Notes under the pieces: model-generated
Told to the model about the DNA's origin: nothing
The model's database searches: none
Seen by the model: the letters and a program-made list of their open reading frames with translations, nothing else
Shown here: positions 26,529 to 34,650 of the stretch, piece after piece
Layout of the letters: each line of letters opens with the position of its first letter
How positions within the stretch are numbered: position 1 is the stretch's first letter
Program-made: the position numbers and the translations under genes
DNA from: Corynebacterium lactis RW2-5
Lineage (GTDB): Bacteria; Actinomycetota; Actinomycetes; Mycobacteriales; Mycobacteriaceae
Length of the DNA stretch: 64,000 nt
Assembly (NCBI RefSeq): GCF_001274895.1
Contig: NZ_CP006841.1
Coordinates: 1,178,001-1,242,000, forward strand
Reading direction: 5' to 3'

Positions 26529-27527
26529 CTACAAGGTCGCCGGCCGGACCACGAATACGGTCTTGGCGCGCTTGCCCGACTCCGTGAGCAGGGCGGGCAC
26601 CTTTCCGTCCGGTCCGACCGCGGCATAGGTGCCCTTCATCCTGGCTGGAGCCAGCCACTTACCCTGGGCCAGGTCCGCGGCCGCATCGGCGCTGACCTCG
26701 CGGGAGCTAAAGCACCGCAGGCAGGCGTCGTCGAGGCTCATCGGAAGTAGCGACGCCGCGCGTTCCATCGGGGGCCTGCGTTGCTCGGCAGCTTCCGGGT
26801 GCGCCGAATCCCACTGCTCGGCCTGTGCGGACAGCTGGTCGATCGTGACCGCGTCGTCCAGCGTGAAAGTTCCCGCGGCGGTACGGCGCAGCGCGACCAG
26901 GTGCCCGCCTGTTCCCAGCGCATCGCCCAGGTCGCGTGCGAGGGAGCGGATGAAGGTTCCGGCCGAGCAGTCCACCTCCACGTCGATGTCGATGCACTCG
27001 CCGGGCCGATTGGGATCGCTATCGCGGCGGATGTCGAGCACGTCGAAGCGCGACACGGTCACGGGCCGCGCCGGAATGTCGACGCTCTCGCCGCGCCGAA
27101 TCCGCTCATGCGCCCGGACTCCGTCAATCTTCACAGCGGACACCGACGCCGGGACCTGCATAATCTCGCCGGTGAGTTTCGCTACCTGCGCGCCGATTTG
27201 CTCGCCCGTCACATCGGCCGCAGAGGCGGCGAAGAGGGTCTCGCCCTCACGGTCGTCGGTAAGCGTAGAAGAGCCCAGCCGAATGGTGGCGGCGTAGGAC
27301 TTCGTGTCGGCGTGCACGTGAGGGAGGAAGCGGGTGCCGCGGCCGATGCCCAGCACGAGTACGCCAGTGGCCATCGGGTCGAGGGTGCCGGAGTGTCCGA
27401 CCTTCTTCGTGCGGAAGATGCGGCGCAGTTTCCCAACCACGTCGTGGCTCGTCCACCCTTCCGGCTTATCGACGATGACAATGCCCGAGTCTGCGATCGG
27501 GTCGGAAGCGGTGGCGTTTTTGGTCAT
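26529..27527 (-). CDS. truB: tRNA pseudouridine-55 synthase
   Basis: Converts U55 of tRNA (TPsiC loop) to pseudouridine. 332 residues. Motif I with the catalytic aspartate is GHSGTLDPMATGVL (Asp50). KSYAATIRLG, GTFIRSLARDLGDALG and the C-terminal PUA-like domain (DLAQGKWLAP) fit the actinobacterial TruB form with a long C-terminal region. The ATG at 27527 is chosen because a TAGGAT hexamer lies 7 nt upstream; the longer frame to 27653 would overlap ribF. Divergent from ribF. Confidence 0.95.
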   Translation of the reverse strand: MTKNATASDPIADSGIVIVDKPEGWTSHDVVGKLRRIFRTKKVGHSGTLDPMATGVLVLGIGRGTRFLPHVHADTKSYAATIRLGSSTLTDDREGETLFAASAADVTGEQIGAQVAKLTGEIMQVPASVSAVKIDGVRAHERIRRGESVDIPARPVTVSRFDVLDIRRDSDPNRPGECIDIDVEVDCSAGTFIRSLARDLGDALGTGGHLVALRRTAAGTFTLDDAVTIDQLSAQAEQWDSAHPEAAEQRRPPMERAASLLPMSLDDACLRCFSSREVSADAAADLAQGKWLAPARMKGTYAAVGPDGKVPALLTESGKRAKTVFVVRPATL

Positions 27528-27534
27528 AGCCGCA

Positions 27535-27540
27535 ATCCTA
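27535..27540 (-). promoter_or_regulatory. -10 hexamer TAGGAT of truB
   Basis: Minus-strand TAGGAT, 7 nt before the ATG. Back-to-back with the ribF hexamer, 37 bp between them. Confidence 0.5.
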
Positions 27541-27577
27541 TGTTGTTCCATTTGCGGTGCACGACAGGGCCACGCGT

Positions 27578-27583
27578 TAGACT
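27578..27583 (+). promoter_or_regulatory. -10 hexamer TAGACT of ribF
   Basis: TAGACT, 8 nt before the GTG at 27592; same hexamer and spacing as rimP. Confidence 0.55.
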
Positions 27584-27591
27584 GTCTCCTT

Positions 27592-28593
27592 GTGGAGATT
27601 TGGCATGGATTGGACAACGTACCCGCAGACTTCGGCGATGCCGTCGTAACCATCGGTGTTTTCGACGGCGTTCACAAGGGGCACAAGATCCTTGTGCGCA
27701 GCGCCGTCGAAGAGGCGGCGGCTCGTGGCGCGAAGTCGATCATGATGACCTTCGATCCGAACCCCGTCGCGCTCTTCGCGCCCGACAAGGTTCCAGCTGG
27801 GCTGTCGACGGTAGAGCGTCGCGCGGAGCTGGCGGAGGCCCAGGGGGTTGACGCGATGCTGGTCATCGCCTTCGACAAGTCCTTTGCGAGCATCGAGCCG
27901 GAGGAATTCGTGCGCGTGGTTCTCGGCGAGAAGCTGCACGCGAAGGCCGTCTACGTGGGAGAGAACTTCACCTACGGCAAGATGGCGAAGGGCACCTCCG
28001 AGTCCATGCCAGGCCACGGCGAGAAGTTCGGCATCGACGTCACCATCGTCCCACTTCTCGACGTCGAGGCCGACGGTGTAGTCGAACGCGTCTCCTCGAG
28101 CCGGATTCGCGACCTGCTTGCCGACGGCGCAGTGGAAGCCGCGTCCGACTGCCTCGGCTACTACTACCGCGTCGACGGACGCGTGATTCACGGCCAGGGC
28201 AGGGGAGGCGCTCAACTCGGATTCCCGACGGCAAACATCGACTTTGCGGAGGGACTCGCGGTCCCGGCGGACGGCGTTTACGCCGCGTGGTTTAGAGCGA
28301 CCGCGACCGACTTGCGTCCGACTCCGGATGCAAACGGTGACATCGAATTCGGCGTCCGCTACCCGGCGGCCGTATCCGTCGGCTCAAACGTGACCTTCGG
28401 TGATACCCACAAGACGGTGGAGGCCTTTGTCATCGATCGCCACGCGGATCTCTACGGAGTCGACGGGCACATCGAGTTCGTGGGCAGGATTCGAGGGATG
28501 GAAAAGTTCGACGGCCTGGAGGCCCTGATCGAGCGGATGAATCAGGATGTGGCCGAGACCCGCACCATTTTGGAAAACGCAGACGCGAACTGA
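27592..28593 (+). CDS. ribF: Bifunctional riboflavin kinase/FAD synthetase
   Basis: Phosphorylates riboflavin to FMN and adenylates FMN to FAD. 333 residues. The N-terminal nucleotidyltransferase domain (about 1-185) has TIGVFDGVHKGH and VERVSSSRIRDLLADG. The C-terminal flavokinase domain (about 190-330) has GGAQLGFPTANID and HIEFVGRIRGMEKFDGLEAL. Length and domain order are those of prokaryotic RibF, a protein studied in detail in Corynebacterium. The GTG start is fixed by the TAGACT hexamer 8 nt upstream and by homology (VEIWHGLDNVP). rpsO follows after 107 nt. Confidence 0.96.
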   Translation: MEIWHGLDNVPADFGDAVVTIGVFDGVHKGHKILVRSAVEEAAARGAKSIMMTFDPNPVALFAPDKVPAGLSTVERRAELAEAQGVDAMLVIAFDKSFASIEPEEFVRVVLGEKLHAKAVYVGENFTYGKMAKGTSESMPGHGEKFGIDVTIVPLLDVEADGVVERVSSSRIRDLLADGAVEAASDCLGYYYRVDGRVIHGQGRGGAQLGFPTANIDFAEGLAVPADGVYAAWFRATATDLRPTPDANGDIEFGVRYPAAVSVGSNVTFGDTHKTVEAFVIDRHADLYGVDGHIEFVGRIRGMEKFDGLEALIERMNQDVAETRTILENADAN

Positions 28594-28700
28594 TAGTCTT
28601 ACTCCTCGGCTGTGACTGCGGTCCGCGAGCAGTTGCGTCTATGGCCATTTTAAGTGCGGACTGAAATAACGACTACAAGTTGATTTGAAGGAGAATTCTC

Positions 28701-28970
28701 ATGGCACTGAGCACTGAGAAGAAGGCTGAGATTCTGAAGGAATTCGGCCTGCACGAGACCGACACCGGTTCCCCGGAGGCGCAGATTGCCCTGCTGACCA
28801 CCCGCATTCGTCAGCTGACCGAGCACCTGAAGTTCCACAAGCACGACCACCACTCCCGTCGTGGCCTGCTGCTCCTGGTCGGTCGCCGTAAGGGCCTGCT
28901 GAAGTACCTGCAGGACAACGATGTCGAGCGCTACCGTAAGCTGATCGAGCGCCTGGGTCTGCGTCGCTAA
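28701..28970 (+). CDS. rpsO: 30S ribosomal protein S15
   Basis: 89 residues, the standard S15 length. Binds the central domain of 16S rRNA. Features: [54 protein letters not shown] and the C-terminal [13 protein letters not shown] strong GAAGGAGAA precedes the ATG. Flanked downstream by a terminator and then pnp, the order seen in many bacteria. Confidence 0.97.
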   Translation: MALSTEKKAEILKEFGLHETDTGSPEAQIALLTTRIRQLTEHLKFHKHDHHSRRGLLLLVGRRKGLLKYLQDNDVERYRKLIERLGLRR

Positions 28971-28992
28971 TCTTCAGTCGAATAAGACTTTC

Positions 28993-29049
28993 AAGCACCG
29001 CTGCATTCTTCCTTCTCGAAAAGGGAAAGGGGGAGTGGCGGTGCTTTTT
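28993..29049 (+). terminator. Terminator after rpsO
   Basis: AAGCACCGC (28993-29001) pairs with GCGGTGCTT (29038-29046), followed by a T tract. The 36-nt loop is purine/pyrimidine skewed and may fold further. Confidence 0.7.
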
Positions 29050-29111
29050 CGTGTGCGGTACCCATCGGCGTGTTAAACGGCGGCCAATGGGCTTTTCGGG
29101 GCTTCTGCTGC

Positions 29112-29117
29112 TAAAAT
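29112..29117 (+). promoter_or_regulatory. -10 hexamer TAAAAT of pnp
   Basis: TAAAAT about 78 nt before the pnp ATG, leaving room for a real 5' leader, unlike most promoters in this window. Confidence 0.5.
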
Positions 29118-29148
29118 CGATTCCCGTTGTAAGTCAACTAGTCTTAGA

Positions 29149-29169
29149 AGGCGACATCGATGATCGCCT
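29149..29169 (+). other. Hairpin in the pnp leader
   Basis: AGGCGA (29149-29154) pairs with TCGCCT (29164-29169); the loop contains the palindrome CATCGATG. It ends 25 nt before the ATG. In E. coli a leader hairpin is the site of pnp autoregulation; a similar role here is only inferred. Confidence 0.4.
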
Positions 29170-29194
29170 CGATACTTCCTAGGAGTAACCCCCT

Positions 29195-31462
29195 ATGACC
29201 AACAGCAACGCTGTTGAATACTTTGTCGATGAGGAATACGGCATCACCGAAGCCGTAGCAACCATTGATAACGGTGATTTCGGAACCCGCACCATTCGCT
29301 TCGAAACCGGCCAGCTGGCCCGTCAGGCAGGCGGTTCTGTCACCACTTACCTCGACGATGACACGATGCTGCTGTCCACCGTCACCGCTTCGAACCAGCC
29401 GCGCGAGGGCTTCGACTTCTTCCCACTGACCGTGGATGTCGAAGAGCGCATGTACGCCGCGGGCAAGATTCCGGGCTCTTTCTTCCGCCGTGAGGGTCGT
29501 CCCTCGACTGACGCGATTCTGGCCTGCCGCCTGATTGACCGCCCGCTGCGTCCGACCTTCGTCAAGGGCCTGCGCAACGAGGTCCAGGTTGTCATCACCG
29601 TGATGTCCTGGGATCCGCAGGATCGTTACGATGTCGTCGCCATCAATGGTGCCTCTGCTGCTACTCAGCTGTCCGGCCTGCCGGTCTCCGGCGCAGTAGG
29701 TGGCGTCCGCATCGCTCTGATCGCAGATGACGAGCACCCGAAAGGCGAGTGGGTCGCCTTCCCGACCGAGGAGCAGCATGAGGCCGCTCTGTTCGAGATG
29801 GTTGTCGCGGGCCGCATCGTGACCCGCAAGCGCGGCCGCCGCAACGTCGACGATGTTGCGATCATGATGGTCGAAGCGGGCGCGGGTGAGCACGTCGTCG
29901 AGCGTGTCGCCGACGGCGCACCCGCACCGACCGAGTCCGTGGTTGCGGCTGGTCTGGAAGCTGCAAAGCCGTTCATCAAGATTCTCTGCGAGGCGCAGGC
30001 CGGCCTGGCTAAGCGCGCCGCGAAGGAGGTCGAGGAGTTCCCGCTCTTCCCGCCGTACACCGATGATGTCTTTGCGGCCGTCGAGAAGAAGGCTTCGAAG
30101 AAGCTCGGCCGACTGATGACCATCCCCGGCAAGCAGGACCGCGACGACGCCACCAACGCCTACATGGAGGAGATCGAGCAGTCGCTTATCGACGGCTTCG
30201 TTTCCGACGATGTCGATGAGGCTGCAGCGTCTAAGCAGATTCGCGCTGCCTATAACGCGGTGATGAAGCAGATCGTTCGCGGCAAGATCCTCTCCGAGGG
30301 CTTCCGCATTGACGGCCGTGGCGTCACCGATATTCGCGACCTCGGTGTCGAGGTCGACCTGATTCCGCGTGCACACGGTTCCTCCCTGTTCGAGCGAGGT
30401 GAGACCCAGATTCTGGGTGTCACCACTCTCGACATGCTGAAGATGGAGCAGACCATTGACTCGCTGACTCCGGATACCTCGAAGCGCTACATCCACCACT
30501 ACAACTTCCCGCCGTACTCCACCGGCGAGACCGGCCGTGTCGGTTCTCCGAAGCGCCGCGAGATTGGCCACGGTGCTCTGGCCGAGCGCGCCCTGGTTCC
30601 GGTTATTCCTTCTCGCGAGGAGTTCCCGTACACCATTCGACAGGTCTCCGAGGCCCTGGGCTCCAACGGCTCGACCTCGATGGGCTCGGTTTGTGCCTCG
30701 ACCCTGTCGCTGTACAACGCAGGTGTTCCGCTGAAGGCGCCGGTGGCCGGCATTGCGATGGGTCTCGTCTCCGGAGAGGTCGACGGCAAGGAGAAGTTCG
30801 TTGCGCTGACCGATATCCTCGGCGCCGAGGACGCTTTCGGCGACATGGACTTTAAGGTTGCCGGTACCAGCGAGTTCGTCACCGCACTGCAGCTGGACAC
30901 CAAGCTCGATGGCATCCCGTCGAAGGTCCTGGCAGATGCTCTGGCTCAGGCCCGTGATGCCCGCCTGACCATTCTGGACACCATGGCGGAGATCATCGAG
31001 ACCCCAGACGAGATGAGCAAGCTCGCCCCTAAGGTCACGACCGTGAAGATTCCGGCCTCCAAGATCGGTGAGCTGATTGGCCCGAAGGGCAAGACAATCA
31101 ACGCCATCACCGAGGAGACCGGCGCTGATGTCTCCATCGAGGAAGACGGGACCGTGTTCGTCTCCGCGACCACCGGCGAGTTCGCGGATGCCGCTATCGA
31201 GAAAATCAATGCGATTGCTAACCCGCAGCTGCCGAAGGTCGGCGAGCGCTACCTGGGCACCGTCGTTAAGACTGTTGCTTTCGGTGCGTTCGTGTCGCTG
31301 ACTCCTGGCCGCGACGGCCTGGTGCACATCTCGAAGCTCGGTGGCGATAAGCGCATCGAGAAGGTCGAGGACGTCATCAACGTTGGCGATAAGATTCAGG
31401 TCGAGATTGCCGACATCGACAACCGCGGCAAGATCTCACTGGTCCCGGTCGAAGAGAACTAA
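29195..31462 (+). CDS. pnp: Polynucleotide phosphorylase
   Basis: 3'-5' phosphorolytic exoribonuclease (and polymerase). 755 residues with the full architecture: two RNase PH domains (about 20-150 and 350-560) joined by a helical PNPase domain, KH domain ([27 protein letters not shown], about 610-670) and C-terminal S1 domain ([31 protein letters not shown]). In the second PH domain [30 protein letters not shown] is the catalytic signature. AGGAG lies about 8 nt before the ATG. The leader contains a hairpin. A terminator follows. Confidence 0.97.
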   Translation: MTNSNAVEYFVDEEYGITEAVATIDNGDFGTRTIRFETGQLARQAGGSVTTYLDDDTMLLSTVTASNQPREGFDFFPLTVDVEERMYAAGKIPGSFFRREGRPSTDAILACRLIDRPLRPTFVKGLRNEVQVVITVMSWDPQDRYDVVAINGASAATQLSGLPVSGAVGGVRIALIADDEHPKGEWVAFPTEEQHEAALFEMVVAGRIVTRKRGRRNVDDVAIMMVEAGAGEHVVERVADGAPAPTESVVAAGLEAAKPFIKILCEAQAGLAKRAAKEVEEFPLFPPYTDDVFAAVEKKASKKLGRLMTIPGKQDRDDATNAYMEEIEQSLIDGFVSDDVDEAAASKQIRAAYNAVMKQIVRGKILSEGFRIDGRGVTDIRDLGVEVDLIPRAHGSSLFERGETQILGVTTLDMLKMEQTIDSLTPDTSKRYIHHYNFPPYSTGETGRVGSPKRREIGHGALAERALVPVIPSREEFPYTIRQVSEALGSNGSTSMGSVCASTLSLYNAGVPLKAPVAGIAMGLVSGEVDGKEKFVALTDILGAEDAFGDMDFKVAGTSEFVTALQLDTKLDGIPSKVLADALAQARDARLTILDTMAEIIETPDEMSKLAPKVTTVKIPASKIGELIGPKGKTINAITEETGADVSIEEDGTVFVSATTGEFADAAIEKINAIANPQLPKVGERYLGTVVKTVAFGAFVSLTPGRDGLVHISKLGGDKRIEKVEDVINVGDKIQVEIADIDNRGKISLVPVEEN

Positions 31463-31495
31463 GAACTTCCCGGCCTCAGGCCAATCAGGAGCGTT

Positions 31496-31522
31496 AAGCC
31501 CGTCACCTAGGTGGCGGGTTTT
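31496..31522 (+). terminator. Rho-independent terminator after pnp
   Basis: CCCGTCACC and GGTGGCGGG pair (one T-G wobble) within AAGCCCG...CGGGTTTT. Separates the core pnp gene from the galactose locus. Confidence 0.75.
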
Positions 31523-31614
31523 GTGCTATTCCGGGAACTAGCAAGTTGTACGGAATCGGTGTCGCTCGGTAGGGGAGGGGCGGACGACCAAGAAGAAGAT
31601 GGGAGCCCTGGGAA

Positions 31615-32565
31615 GTGGAGCTCATTGCGCATGAGCATGAATTCGTGGATATCTCCGCGGGAGACTATGAGGCGAGTATTTCGGTATTCGGAGGAGGGCC
31701 GAGGGCCTGTACTTACCAGGGCAGGCCTCTGCTGACGGATTATCCGAAGGGGTTCAACCCGCCCCTGTCCGCTGGAACACTTCTCGCTCCGTGGCCGAAT
31801 CGAGTGGCGGATGGGGTCTTTATCTTCGACGGTGATGTCTGCCGGCTCGACATCACGGAGCCGTCTCGCGCCAATGCAATCCACGGTTTCGTCGCAGATC
31901 GGCTGTGGCAGGTCAGCGAGACAAAGCTAGATTCGGTGACCCTGACTACGACAATTGCCGACGAGCCGGGGTGGAAGTGGCCCCTGGAGTTGTCCGTGAC
32001 CTGGAGCGTCGATGAAGACGAAGGGCTCGTCGGGGAGGTCCGCGTCAAAAACTGTTCGGACCAACCGGCACCGTTCGGATTCGGGTGGCATCCGTACCTG
32101 TGCGCGTTGGGCGAGGAGGTCAATGGCTGTAGCCTGACTCTCCCCGTGGACAAGAACCTTCCCCTGGAGCCCATTCGAAATCTTCCGGCCGGCCCGGCTA
32201 TCGACGCCGACCGTGTTCTGGAGGGCGTCGGGACAGCGGCACCTCTAGCTGGCGTATGGCTCGATCATTGTTTCTTTGATTCCGCAGACGGCGGAGTCCA
32301 GGGAGGTGGCCGTCGTGAAGCGAAGCTGACCGGTCCGGATGGCCGAGGGGTAAGGCTTTGGGCGGACGAAAACTTTGCCTGGTTCCAGGTTTATACGGCC
32401 GACCCCGCTAGGCGTGAGGGCTTCCCCGGCCACGGGAAGGCAATTGCGGTGGAACCGATGACTTGTCCTCCGGACGCATTGCGTTCAGGTAGGGGGGTAA
32501 TAACGTTGAATTTCGGAGAGGTAAAACAACTGGTCATGGGGTTGCAAGTACTAAATCGAAAGTAG
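31615..32565 (+). CDS. galM: Aldose 1-epimerase (galactose mutarotase)
   Basis: Interconverts the alpha and beta anomers of galactose and feeds alpha-galactose to galactokinase. 316 residues, close to the family size. Conserved features: LLAPWPNRVADGVFIFDG with the NR pair, NAIHGFV with the catalytic-type histidine, PFGFGWHPYLC with the second histidine, and AVEPMTCPPDAL with the catalytic glutamate. The GTG start at 31615 has GGGAG about 10 nt upstream. It lies ahead of a sodium symporter, a small membrane protein and the galT-galK fusion, so a galactose pathway role is well supported, although the exact sugar is inferred. Confidence 0.88.
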   Translation: MELIAHEHEFVDISAGDYEASISVFGGGPRACTYQGRPLLTDYPKGFNPPLSAGTLLAPWPNRVADGVFIFDGDVCRLDITEPSRANAIHGFVADRLWQVSETKLDSVTLTTTIADEPGWKWPLELSVTWSVDEDEGLVGEVRVKNCSDQPAPFGFGWHPYLCALGEEVNGCSLTLPVDKNLPLEPIRNLPAGPAIDADRVLEGVGTAAPLAGVWLDHCFFDSADGGVQGGGRREAKLTGPDGRGVRLWADENFAWFQVYTADPARREGFPGHGKAIAVEPMTCPPDALRSGRGVITLNFGEVKQLVMGLQVLNRK

Positions 32566-32644
32566 GGCTCCACCCATTTGGGTTAGGAAACAGTGATGGT
32601 CGTTCAGTGTCGGTTAGGTGGAATTTAAACTCGTAAACAGATGT

Positions 32645-32666
32645 AAAGGTTCTGCGGAACTTTTTT
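32645..32666 (+). terminator. Terminator-like hairpin between galM and the symporter gene
   Basis: AAAGGTTC (32645-32652) pairs with GAACTTTT (32657-32664, one G-T) around loop TGCG, followed by T residues. It is either the galM terminator or an attenuator of the symporter-galTK operon. Confidence 0.55.
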
Positions 32667-32711
32667 GCAACTGGTTCTGAATCCATTAACTCCAACGCTA
32701 GGAGGGCCATT

Positions 32712-34373
32712 GTGATTTTGGCACAATCGGCACTGAGACTAGACGCGACATGGGTTGACTACTCCCTCGTCGCCCTCTACTTCGTTTTTGTTCTCGGCAT
32801 TGGCTGGGCCGCGCGCTCCAAGGTGTCGAGCTCTATCGACTTCTTCCTTTCCGGCAGGTCACTTCCTGCATGGGTGACAGGCCTGGCCTTTATCTCGGCT
32901 AACCTGGGCGCCGTCGAAATCGTCGGACACTCCGCAAACGGTGTCCAGTACGGCTTCCAGACCATGCACTACTTCTGGATCGGCGCCATCCCGGCGATGG
33001 TGTTCCTCGGCATCGTGATGATGCCCTTCTACTACGGCTCGAAGGTGCGTTCTGTCCCGGAGTTCATGCTCCGGCGCTTCGGACCGGGAGCTCACCTGGT
33101 CAACGCCCTGTCCTTCGCCATCGCACAGCTGCTCATCGCCGGCGTTAACCTCCTCCTCCTGGCAAAGGTTGTCAACTCTCTGCTGGGCTGGCCTCTGTGG
33201 GTGACGCTGATTGTCGCAGCCGTGATTGTGCTTTCCTACATCACTCTCGGCGGATTGTCCGCAGCCATCTACAACGAGGTGCTGCAGTTCTTCGTTATTA
33301 TCGCGGCACTGCTTCCTCTGACCATGATTGGCCTGCATCAGGTCGGTGGCTGGTCCGGTCTGCAGGAAAAGGTCGCAGCTTCCTCGCACTTCCACACTTG
33401 GCCGGGAACGGAAATCTCCGGCTTTGACAACCCCGTGGTATCCGTCATCGGCCTGGTATTCGGCCTCGGCTTCGTGCTCTCCTTCGGTTACTGGACCACC
33501 AATTTCGTCGAGGTCCAGCGCTCCATGGCCGCAGACTCGCTTTCCTCGGCGCGCAAGACTCCGATTATTGGTGCCTTCCCGAAGATGTTCATCCCCTTCA
33601 TCGTGGTGATTCCGGGCATGGTGGCAGGCGCTACGGTAACGCCAATTATGGACAAGTCCGCCCAGCCGAACGACGCAATCCTGTACCTCATGCGCGACCT
33701 TCTGCCCAACGGCCTTCTCGGCATCGCCATCGCTGGTCTGCTTGCGGCATTCATGGCGGGCATGGCCGCAAATATCTCCGCGTTCAACACGGTGTTTAGC
33801 TACGACATCTGGCAGACCTACGTCGTCAAGGACCGCAAGGATGACTACTACCTGACCGTCGGGCGCGTGGCGACGATCGCCGCGACCGCCATCGCGGTAT
33901 TCACGGCTTTGATTGCCAATAACTTCGGCAACGTTATGGACTACCTGCAGACGCTGTTCGGATTCTTCAACGCACCTCTGTTCGCAACATTCCTCATCGG
34001 CATGTTCTGGAAGCGCATGACCCCGACCGCAGGTTGGGCATCCCTCGTCTCAGGTACCGGCGCAGCGATCATCTACTGGTACGTGGCGGAATTTACGTCG
34101 GCAAGCAGCACTCTGTTCAACCTGCCGGGGCAGGGCACCGCGTTTGTGGCGGCATCGATTGCCTTCGTCGTCGACGTAATCGTGGCGGTTGCCGTGTCGC
34201 TGGTAACCCAGCCGAAGCCGGACGAGGAGCTGGTGGGCTTCGTCAAGTCCGTCACCCCGAAGGCGCACCTGACCGATGCCGCGGAAGCCTCGCTGCCGTG
34301 GTACCAGCGCACCGTTCCGCTGGGAATCTTGTGCCTTGTCCTCGTCATCGTTTTGAACGTCGTATTCGCATAG
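32712..34373 (+). CDS. Sodium:solute symporter (SSS family), probable galactose transporter
   Basis: 553-residue membrane protein with about 13-14 hydrophobic segments. SSS-family features: WAARSKVSSSIDFFLSGRSLPAWVTGLAFISANLGAVEIVGHSANG with the R-x-L-P-W-type segment, SYITLGGLSAAIYNEVLQFFVII and SFGYWTTNFVEVQRSMAADS. It resembles bacterial SGLT-type sugar symporters, so sodium-coupled galactose (or glucose) uptake is likely from family and context; the substrate is inferred. The GTG start has AGGAGGG 8 nt upstream. A small two-helix protein gene follows after 13 nt. Confidence 0.85.
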   Translation: MILAQSALRLDATWVDYSLVALYFVFVLGIGWAARSKVSSSIDFFLSGRSLPAWVTGLAFISANLGAVEIVGHSANGVQYGFQTMHYFWIGAIPAMVFLGIVMMPFYYGSKVRSVPEFMLRRFGPGAHLVNALSFAIAQLLIAGVNLLLLAKVVNSLLGWPLWVTLIVAAVIVLSYITLGGLSAAIYNEVLQFFVIIAALLPLTMIGLHQVGGWSGLQEKVAASSHFHTWPGTEISGFDNPVVSVIGLVFGLGFVLSFGYWTTNFVEVQRSMAADSLSSARKTPIIGAFPKMFIPFIVVIPGMVAGATVTPIMDKSAQPNDAILYLMRDLLPNGLLGIAIAGLLAAFMAGMAANISAFNTVFSYDIWQTYVVKDRKDDYYLTVGRVATIAATAIAVFTALIANNFGNVMDYLQTLFGFFNAPLFATFLIGMFWKRMTPTAGWASLVSGTGAAIIYWYVAEFTSASSTLFNLPGQGTAFVAASIAFVVDVIVAVAVSLVTQPKPDEELVGFVKSVTPKAHLTDAAEASLPWYQRTVPLGILCLVLVIVLNVVFA

Positions 34374-34386
34374 GAGGCAAACGACA

Positions 34387-34650
34387 ATGTCGAGTATCAC
34401 GAACTCTTCTAAGAAATCCGCCGGTGCCTTCGACGTTCGAAACGTCATTGGTGCGCTAATGGGTATCTACGGCCTCGTACTGTTGGTCGCGTACCTGGCG
34501 CTGGACCCGGGCATTAACCCTGACACGGGTGCTGCGAAGGAGCCAATGTACAACCTCTACACAGGCATCGCACTGGTCGTCGTTGCAGCAGTGTTCTTCG
34601 TCTGGGCAAAGATTCGCCCGACCGTAGTGGAGGAGGCTGACCCGGAGTAA
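34387..34650 (+). CDS. Small two-helix membrane protein, putative symporter accessory protein
   Basis: 87 residues with two predicted membrane segments (about 20-41 NVIGALMGIYGLVLLVAYLAL and 56-73 NLYTGIALVVVAAVFFVW) and an acidic tail. It sits between the symporter and galT-galK, with AGGAGG 9 nt upstream, and its TAA overlaps the next ATG by one base. Small membrane proteins paired with SSS transporters occur elsewhere (for example the DUF485 and DUF4212 partners of acetate-type symporters); I infer a similar partner role here but do not recognise the family. Confidence 0.65.
   Translation: MSSITNSSKKSAGAFDVRNVIGALMGIYGLVLLVAYLALDPGINPDTGAAKEPMYNLYTGIALVVVAAVFFVWAKIRPTVVEEADPE

Noticed and set aside
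29144..31327. Long minus-strand open frame opposite pnp (over 700 codons)
   Set aside because: Antisense shadow of pnp; composition explained by sense codon bias.
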